In this document: in pieces, positions 57,031 through 64,000 of the stretch
How positions within the stretch are numbered: position 1 is the first letter of the stretch
Layout of the letters: every line of letters starts with the position of its first letter
From: Actinernus sp. WN-2022
Lineage: Eukaryota; Cnidaria; Anthozoa; Actiniaria; Actinernidae
Assembly (NCBI GenBank): GCA_030867875.1
Contig: JAOWCC010001501.1
Span: forward strand, 28,912,792-28,976,791
Direction: 5' to 3'
Length of the DNA stretch: 64,000 nucleotides
Made by a program: the position numbers and the translations under genes
Notes under the pieces: generated by a model
Databases searched by the model: none
What the model saw: the letters and a program-made list of their open reading frames with translations, nothing else
Told to the model about the DNA's origin: nothing

Positions 57031-57612
57031 ATCTTGCCTAGAAAGTACTCCGGAATTTCCTGAGTACTTTTTCAGTTGATCTCAGAATGGTAGCAAATAT
57101 TGCCTAGAAAGTACTCCGGAATTTCCTGAGTACGTTTTCAGTTGATCTCAGAGTGGTAACAAATCTTGCCTAGAAAGTACTCCGGAATTTCCTTAGTACT
57201 TTTATCAGTTGATCTCAGAATGGTATTAAATCTTGCCTAGAAAGTACTCCGGAATTTCCTGAGTACTTTTTCATTTGATCTCAGCGTGGAAACAAATCTT
57301 GCCTAGAAAGTACTCCGGAATTTCCTGAGTACTTTTTCAGTTGATCTCAGATTGGTAACAAATCTTGCCTGGAAAGTACTCCGGAATTTCCTGAGTACTT
57401 TTTTCATTTGATCTCAGCGTGGAAACAAATCTTGCCTAGAAAGTACTCCGGAATTTCCTGAGTACTTTTTCATTTGATCTCAGCGTGGAAACAAATCTTG
57501 CCTGGAAAGTACTCCGGAATTTCCTGAGTACTTTTTCAATTAATCTCAGAGTAGAAACAAAATCTTGCCTAGAAAGTACTCCGGAATTTCCTGAGTACGT
57601 TTTCAGTTGATC
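57031..57612 (-). repeat. Right subterminal array, nine units, reverse of the left array
   Basis: Nine AGTACTCCGGAATTTCC cores are spaced 64-67 bp apart. Units differ in the linker after TTGATCTCAG (AATGG, AGTGG, CGTGGA). The array ends 216 bp before the right TIR, while the left array starts 312 bp inside the left TIR. Confidence 0.92.
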
Positions 57613-58017
57613 TGTGCGTCCTACAAATCTTGACTGCGATGTACAAAGAACGTTCTTAAGCACTATTTCAGAAAATGTATTTTGAAATTTCAGTATTGTT
57701 TTGTTATTATCTGGGTTTCTTTTACTTCCAAGGTCAAATTCATCTGAAACAACGATATTGTTTTGACTCGACCCAGAAAGTAAGGCAATTTTTTCTAGCA
57801 AACATGAATATTTTGACCTATTTTTCTAACTTTTGAAAATCGTGTTTTAAAAATGAACGTGTTCGTCGTATCCTTTACAGCTTTTCTAAGAAGTTCTGAA
57901 TGGCTACGTTTCAACTGAACATCAAGACTACATCAAACTGACAAGAAGTTCAGATGTTTTTATTCATAAATTATAGAACGTTTGTAGACTAGAACCCAAA
58001 GCACAATTTTAATGCTT

Positions 58018-58240
58018 CTATCTGAGAACCGTGAGTGGCGCAGTTACTCATTTCACGGCATATTAAAAGTGCGGTCCCGAGTTCGACTCATGCCGCGCAC
58101 CGGCGCATTCGTACAGACTGACTCTCTGATCCGAGTAGCTTGTATACCTTTGAATTCGCTTAACCGGGAGCTCTATCAGAGAAGAGGTAAAGTTGTGCAC
58201 CTTCGGCCGCCTGGAACAGCAGTCGGTTAGACTGAGGGAG
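58018..58240 (+). mobile_element. Possible tRNA-like SINE
   Basis: A-box-like TGGCGCAGTTAC (58034) and B-box-like GAGTTCGACTC (58079-58089) are about 45 bases apart, followed by a body ending in GGAGCTACTAACG. The acceptor stem does not pair well. This is the only copy in the window. Confidence 0.4.
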
Positions 58241-58430
58241 CTACTAACGTTAAACTATGATATAATTGTAGTCTCCGATGATACTGAACCTGACGGCGTC
58301 GTATTGAATGTGGTATAACTGTTTGTCGAACTTTTACCAAAGATGGCAAGATTACAAGAAGGAAGTAACTCATTCTAATAATTATAGCCATAAGTATTCA
58401 TGAACTGAAGGAAGTCAACAGATTTTCCTA

Positions 58431-58630
58431 GTGTATTTTAAAACGGAGAAGCATGAACTAACTGTAGTACATAACGTTGTGTCATCAATCATCTCGAGTT
58501 GTGTCAGCAGTTATTTTACTGGAGCTGTCCTTGCCACAACACACGACATCAAACTGACTAGTGAAATCCAGTATTCCCGTTATTGGGGCACTCTGATTGA
58601 ATTCATAGGAAAAAGGGTGAGCATTATGGA
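58431..58630 (+). other. Possible upstream exon of the transposase-like gene
   Basis: The frame reads KTEKHELTVVHNVVSSIISS and onward. It loosely resembles the N-terminal helix-rich part found upstream in relatives of the gene at 59272. No clear splice link to 59272 was established, so this is a weak suggestion. Confidence 0.25.
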
Positions 58631-59162
58631 TGGAATAATAAAGCAAAAAAAGAGATTAATACGCCGCACCAAATTTCTTGGAGACCACATTGGGTTGATA
58701 GCAGACAATAATTATTAACTTCAAAATCTAATATTATAAAAATAATTCCACATGCATCAAATCTTCATTTCCCCCTATTCGTTTTAAATTCACTATAATC
58801 CCCCTACCTTGCTTTCCAAAATATTCTGAGCACTTTATGGGAATTTCAACTACGATCCTACATGTATTAGGGTATGTTTGGATTCCATGAAACGTCGAAG
58901 AGATAAAGTGTGAAAACTGCTCAAAATGTGTAGAAATGATTCTTCTCATATTTGACACCGAGAACATAGTTACATCCAATGGAGTTAAATACACTGACAT
59001 GTTTGAAACGTTATTACGACCGGCAGCAAAAAATATTTAACAGGCAGGTAATATTGCTACCCAGAATAACGATAAGGCGGGTAAGTAGTAAGCACAAGCA
59101 ACATACGCACACGCAGTAATGTATTGATCATAATGATTAATTTCCAGTAGGCTTAATAAGGG

Positions 59163-59240
59163 AAACCTGTATATAGCGGTCACCCTGTACATAACGGTCA
59201 GTTGGCCATTTCCCGATGGTGACCGTTATATACAGGTTTG
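59163..59240. mobile_element. Short mariner-type hairpin
   Basis: AACCTGTATATAGCGGTCACC pairs with GGTGACCGTTATATACAGGTT. I recall this as a common coral MITE end. It lies just before the first recognised exon of the next gene. Confidence 0.7.
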
Positions 59241-59271
59241 ACTGTAATCTAGTGTTGTAATTGTATGAAGA

Positions 59272-62200
59272 GGAGACTGACAGATATATGCATCATCCTG
59301 CACTATATTATGATGAAGTAGAAGTTGTAAATCCACTTGGAAGCAAAACTTCAACACATAAAGTTGGTATGTCATATGTTTGTTCATTTGTTTTAAAGGT
59401 TTATCGACCACATACATTATTCAAAGCTTCTTATGGATTAGATACAGACTATAAGAATTAAAATGAACTGTAGTCAACAGTTGTTTTCCCAAAGCTTTCA
59501 GGGCCCTTGTGACTGTTGCACTTTTGTTATAGACTATTATCAATTTCAAGATAATTTTTATGGTTGTTGGTTTAAAAAGTAAATTTCTATTTTCAAAAGC
59601 AATGCATTATCTATAAATTGGAATGTTAATTTAACTGCAAAGCTATGGACTACTGTAACAGCCTCTTATATGGGTTGCCAAAATACGAGAAAGACAAACT
59701 ACAACGAGTTCAAAATACTGCTGCACGTTTGATTACTGGAACAAAACGGTCTGAGCATATTGCACCTGCACTTATGGATCTTCATTGGTTACCAGTTGAA
59801 GCACGCATAGAGTTCAAGATTCTACTTTTAACATATAAAACACTACACGGTCTGTCTCCAAGTTATCTATCTACTCTGGTTGAAGAAAATCGTCCTTCCC
59901 GCTCTCTTCGTTCTTCAAGTCGTTCACTCCTTCGTCCTCCATTTCCACCTGTCAGAACTGTAACTTATGGCGAACGTGCCTTCTCCTACTCTGCACCGAA
60001 ACTATGGAACTCACTACCAGATTACATTAAGTCCTCCACTACTATATGAGCCTTTAAATCTGCTCTGAAAACCTTTCTTTTCAAAAGAGTCTATATGACG
60101 CAGTGACAGTAGAGAAGTATTTATATTATGTTATATGTTTATATTTTCTGTTGTATATCAGTCTGTGTTTATGTATATATATTTTACATTACTTCTTATA
60201 TTAATATATCTTTTTAATTTTTTACAACATAGGTATAGTTATTCTTTACTATAGTTAGTTATTTTTACTATTTTCTATTTTTTAATATAGTCTTCTCATA
60301 CTCCATGTAAGCGCATTGAGATTTTTAAATGCGCCATAAAAACCTATAATTATTATTATTAATTAATTATTATTATTATGTTCTAGGTGAGAAACAATGT
60401 AGATTTGCAGTACACTGTTGCAGATCTGATTTAAATTTGTTTTTGATACTAACTTGTAGGTGTCTTTTACTATACCCTTGGAAACATACCTCCCATGCAC
60501 CGTTCCCAGCTGAAAGCAATGCAGCTTCTAGCTATTGCTAAAAGAAGCGTGATCAAAGAGTATGGAACAAATGAAATTCTACGTGCATTCATGATAGAAC
60601 TTGCTGAGCTAGAGCAGGTAATACATGTTGTACATTTACAGTTAATTTCACAAAACTTTGGTGAAGTTCGATCCAATTTTATAATTTAAGCAAAAATGTA
60701 TCATCGTCTAATTTCCCATCCAGCCTTTTAGTTTGTCTGTCTCACTCAGTACTACAGTAGTGCTTGTGAGCCGGGTTACAAAGAATATTCCATAATAAAA
60801 TGGGATCGAACTTCACCTCCAACTTCCCAACTTCGCGAGCAACTTTGTTGTGAAGTTCAGACCGAAGTTCCAAAGTTCAGTTGGAAGATCACAATTTGAT
60901 TGACAGATACAAAAGTAATTTGCGTACTTTGGAACGTACTTCCCAAGTTCCAAACGAATAGTTCCTACTATTCATCTATAGCCGTTTACTTCAAATCTTA
61001 TTGAAAGCACTGCAGTACCAGTAAATCATAAACACTAGAAAGTGTTATTTATTTCCTTCAGAACTATTGAAATCCACACAGTACTGTATCTCATCCATGT
61101 GAATTACAGCATGTCTTAGAACTGAGCAATAGGATGTTTAAAATAACTCTCATTTCAATCAGTTGATGTACATGTACATGTATTAATACTTTCTTTTGTT
61201 CTAGTTTAAACCTGATGATTTCCAGCTGCGTACCCGTGCCATGTATGACCGGAACTGTACAGCCATAGAAAATTCTGCAGTTGATGTATCTACACAATAT
61301 GGGATAAACTTCAGGTCAATCCTAAATCGGTCGCGGTACTTCCATGTAATAGAGGGGCTTCCAGGCGATGCCATGCACGATGTTCTAGAAGGGCTGCTAC
61401 AGTATGAGGTTAAAGAGGTCCTCAAGTATGCTATCAATGAGCAGAATTTCTTCAGGCTGGATGATCTAAATGATTGGATCATTGCCTTTGATTATGGTTA
61501 TATGGACATCTCCAATAAACCATCCACAATATCAAATGCCACATTGCGTTCTTCCTCAAATACTATCAAACAAAGAGGTAAACACAATGTGATGCGTTCC
61601 CTATACTAAGTGACTAAAGACATAATTCTTAGTTTTATATTATGTCACTGGCAGCTATGTTGGAAGAACAGAAAAAAAATAGTTCTTTTTTTATTGCCGC
61701 TTTTTCCCATCATCCAACATGGCTGTCACACCATAGTATTATTATAGGAATGAATTCAGACAATGTACATGTATACAGCCACTGCAGAGAGCGGGTCTAC
61801 AACAACCTTGAAATTGATTACCTCAGATTTAAATGATGCAATGCATAGCTTGGTATAAAATAATTATCAAACAGATGTATATATTTGTTTAATAAGCTTC
61901 ACAGATGTGGTGCCTTGGCAGAGTTTTACCGTTGATGATCGGATCACACATCCCCCTTGATGATGAGAAGTGGCAACTCTACCTAACACTATTAGAAATA
62001 GTGGACATCATTTTTGCTGAAGTAACCACCAAAGACAAAGCAGCCTATTTATGTGCATTGATTCATGACCATCACAGCAGATTTGTGCAGTTATACCCTC
62101 AGTGCTCTGTTATTCCCAAGATGCACTACATTGTACACTATCCCAGGACAATTGCAAGGTGATTAAATATTATGACCCTATTAGATGCAGGGAAATCCAT

Positions 62201-62668
62201 GCCAGCTAAATCATGGCTGTCACTTGAATACTATGTCTGTTATCCTATAAAAGTGGGTACTCATTATAATTTATTATCAGACTAGTCACCAACTTTATAA
62301 CTGCTTTTTATTTGAGTCTCCCCGATTAGCGAAGCACATGTGCCAAGCTGTAAGATATTGAGACTATAATAAAGTTTATTATTATTATTCTAATTTTTTT
62401 AACCCAATTTTGTATGGCAGCCATCTCATAATTTAGCATTCCTTGAATTAACATGCCGTGCTTTTTAGGCTTGGCCCAATGGTGCGTTCTTGGACAATGC
62501 GCTTTGAGGCGAAACATGAAAGGCTCAAGCGACTGGCCTCCAGCCTGGGAAACTTCACCAACATTCCATGGACTCTTGGACACCGTCATCAACTAAGGCA
62601 GTGCTATGAATTATCTGGAAACATCCATGGACAACCATCTTTAGAGAAGCCCTTGGAAATTGGTCCAG
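59272..62668 (+). CDS. Transposase-like multi-exon gene (CMC/CACTA-type candidate), partial
   Basis: Exons by eye: about 59272-59366 (YYDEVEVVNPLGSKTSTHKV), 60460-60617 (GVFYYTLGNIPPMHRSQL, then KRSVIKEYG), 61205-61577 (HVIEGLPGDAMHDVLEGLL), 61897-62158 (QMWCLGRVLPLMIG, then IPKMHYIVHYPR) and 62469-62668 (LGPMVRSWTMRFEAKHERLK). Phases agree (1, 0, 1, 2, 1 at successive donors) and no stops interrupt. The motifs match a widespread metazoan family of transposase-like proteins in which MRFEAKH supplies the last acidic residue. I suspect CACTA/Chapaev kinship but cannot prove it. Both ends are missing. Between exons 2 and 3, relatives I remember have about 80 more residues, with a D-containing block, that are not seen here. 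It could be a degraded transposon or a domesticated gene. Confidence 0.7.
59640..60380 (+). mobile_element. 5'-truncated CR1/L2-type LINE
   Basis: The end of a reverse transcriptase ORF starts abruptly at MDYCNSLLYGLPKYEKDKLQ and continues RVQNTAARLITG, LHWLPVEARIEFKILLLTYK, and ERAFSYSAPKLWNSLP. A TGA at 60047-60049 interrupts the frame, which otherwise runs on as AFKSALKTFLFKR. The 3' end is AT-rich and finishes in (TTA)n at 60345-60378. The element sits in the sense direction in the first intron of the transposase-like gene. Confidence 0.9.
60660..60817. repeat. Hairpin MITE in an intron of the transposase-like gene
   Basis: GGTGAAGTTCGATCC (60660) pairs with the complement at 60795-60817. 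GAAGTTC words continue to 60910. Confidence 0.7.
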
Positions 62669-62729
62669 GTAAATTTATATTTTTTGTAGATTGCATTTGA
62701 AGTCTAGATTAGTCAAATATTTAATATTT

Positions 62730-62842
62730 AACACTTATTCCTTTTCAATCGAGGTGAATAGTGGCAGAATATTTACTGAGCTGCTTCAGGGAAGTAAATA
62801 TTCTGACACTATTCACCTCGATTGAAAAGGAATAAGTGTTTT
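62730..62842. repeat. 113-bp hairpin
   Basis: AACACTTATTCCTTTTCAAT at 62730 and the complement ending at 62842 form arms of about 48 bp with a 15-base loop. It lies just past the last recognised exon. Confidence 0.85.
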
Positions 62843-63178
62843 AGTATATACCAGCGAGGCAACCTATCGTAGTTTGTTTATAAAAATAAAGACAAAATTA
62901 AAGTTTTACGACGTTTAGAAATTACATATATCGGCCATTTTCACACCGGGACGATATTTACTGTTTCGGAGGTAAATATCATCTGATATTTGGGATTTCT
63001 AAGCCAATCAAATTACTCGTTGTTAGGGGGTTGTCGAGCTGGTATATGCTAAAGACCCTATGGCCAGCGTGGATATCGCCGAAAGGAAAGTGAATAATGA
63101 CGGTGTGTATGTTTAAGTTTTGTAACAGGTTTTGTTTTACACTGCCTTCTGTACGTAAAGTAAGGCTTAAGCTCGGGG
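62843..63178. other. No gene seen
   Basis: A possible continuation of an inverted-repeat element: TATATACCAGC at 62845 is answered by GCTGGTATATG at 63037. No coding evidence. Confidence 0.4.
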
Positions 63179-63213
63179 GGGGGGGGGGGGGGGGGGTGGG
63201 GGGGGGGGGGGGG
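63179..63213. repeat. Poly-G tract
   Basis: About 35 bases of almost pure G with a single T. Assembly length here is unreliable. Confidence 0.9.
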
Positions 63214-63439
63214 AACTCAACAAAGTTTTATACGGGGAGGCTCCGCCCCGAGGTCCAAACCCTTACCCTTTTATATACCATTTTTGACAGAAAAGGTAAC
63301 CCTTTCATATAACTTTTACTAAACTTTTCACTTGAGTAACCCCTTAAAATACTTGGATGAATCAGCCGTTAGGTGCGACTGTTCGAGATATTTTGAAAGG
63401 CCATTTTAAATACCTAAATGACAGTTTTCCCTACCCTTT

Positions 63440-64000
63440 TCTATCGGGTTGTCTATAGCAATTAAATAATAGAACAGCAGGGCTACCTATAGTAATTAAA
63501 TAATAAAAGGAAGGTTTTGCCTATAGTGTATAAAGAATAGAACGCAAGGCATGTCCTACAGTAGTTAAATAATAGAAGTTAAGAGGGTGGGCTAGTGAAT
63601 CAAAAATAGAAGGGGAGGAGTGACCAATATAAATTAAATAATTGAAGTTAGAGGGTGGACTATATTGAATCAAAAATATAATGCGAGGGTAGACCATAGT
63701 AATTGAAAAATATATGGCCTATAGTGATTACATAATAGAACAGCAGGAGTACCCTATTGTAATTAAATAATAGAAGGGGTATACCACGGGAATTAAAAAA
63801 TCAATGGGGTGTGACCTATAGTAATTATATAATAGACCAGCAGGGGTACCCTATAGTAACAAAATAAAAGAAGGGGAAGGGTAGACTATGGTGACTCAAA
63901 ATTCGAACATGAGGGGTGGCCTATAGTAATTAAATACTTGAAGTTAGAGGGTGGGCTAGTGAATCAAAAATAGAAAGCTTAAGTGGCCAATAGAAATTAA
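63440..64000. repeat. Degenerate AT-rich tandem repeat, runs off the window
   Basis: About 60-bp units carry CTATAGTAATTAAATAATAGA and either CAGCAGGGGTACC or GAAGTTAGAGGGTGG. Units are heavily diverged. The array continues to the last base. Confidence 0.8.

Larger units (their letters stand above)
52639..57864. mobile_element. 5.2 kb transposon with perfect 36-bp TIRs and opposed subterminal arrays
   Basis: The termini AACACGTTCATTTTTAAAAC onward (52639-52674) and the exact complement (57828-57863) match over 36 bp. Inside, five copies of a 66-bp unit (52986-53278) face nine copies of the same unit in reverse (57031-57612). The unit has TCAACTGAAAAAGTACTC, then GGAGTACTTTCTAGGC. The 3.7 kb centre is AT-rich with only short frames, no transposase motif and the left end of an unrelated MITE at 53637. 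No exact target duplication was found; GTC occurs one base out of register on either side. Superfamily unknown. Confidence 0.85.

Overview
The window looks like nuclear DNA of an anthozoan cnidarian, probably a stony coral or sea anemone. It has intron-containing genes with GT-AG splice sites and AT-rich introns, no bacterial-style operons, and very dense small DNA transposons. Several repeats are ones I remember as abundant in hexacoral genomes: the TA-flanked GAGCGG hairpin elements, the TTAAGGACGGTGC element and the tRNA-derived SINE. The organism call rests on memory of those repeats and is not proven.

One host gene fills the left two thirds. All 19 coding exons (847-42011, + strand) of a CEP97 orthologue (centriole/cilium LRR-IQ protein) can be placed by hand. 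Every exon joins in compatible phase and gives one open frame of 1388 codons plus stop. The order is an N-terminal leucine-rich repeat block (exons 1-8), the LRR cap (exon 9), exon 10, a linker (11-14), three IQ motifs (15-17) and a long acidic, Ser/Thr-rich tail (18-19). The 41 kb span is due to introns filled with transposons: a 7.9 kb Academ-like element with a broken transposase/XPG-nuclease gene (intron 3), TIR elements and MITEs (introns 2, 3, 6, 8, 9), a tandem array made from the exon 10/intron 10 splice junction that is itself interrupted by a RecQ-bearing element (intron 10), a 16-bp array (intron 13), duplications and a mariner-like MITE (intron 14), a 1.1 kb degenerate array (intron 15), and a second element with Academ-like ends carrying a LINE fragment and a hAT-like MITE (intron 16).

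From 42 to 59 kb no host gene is visible. The stretch holds TTAA-flanked MITEs, SINEs, a TIR element inserted in a SINE, and a 5.2 kb element with perfect 36-bp terminal inverted repeats and opposed subterminal arrays of a 66-bp repeat.

From about 59.3 to 62.7 kb there is a multi-exon, transposase-like gene (+), with a 5'-truncated CR1/L2-type LINE in one intron. The window ends in a poly-G tract and a degenerate tandem repeat.

Two themes recur. Transposons flanked by TTAA are common. Pieces of transposons or of host exons have repeatedly become tandem arrays (18.5, 22.4-24.7, 26.3, 53.0 and 57.0 kb).
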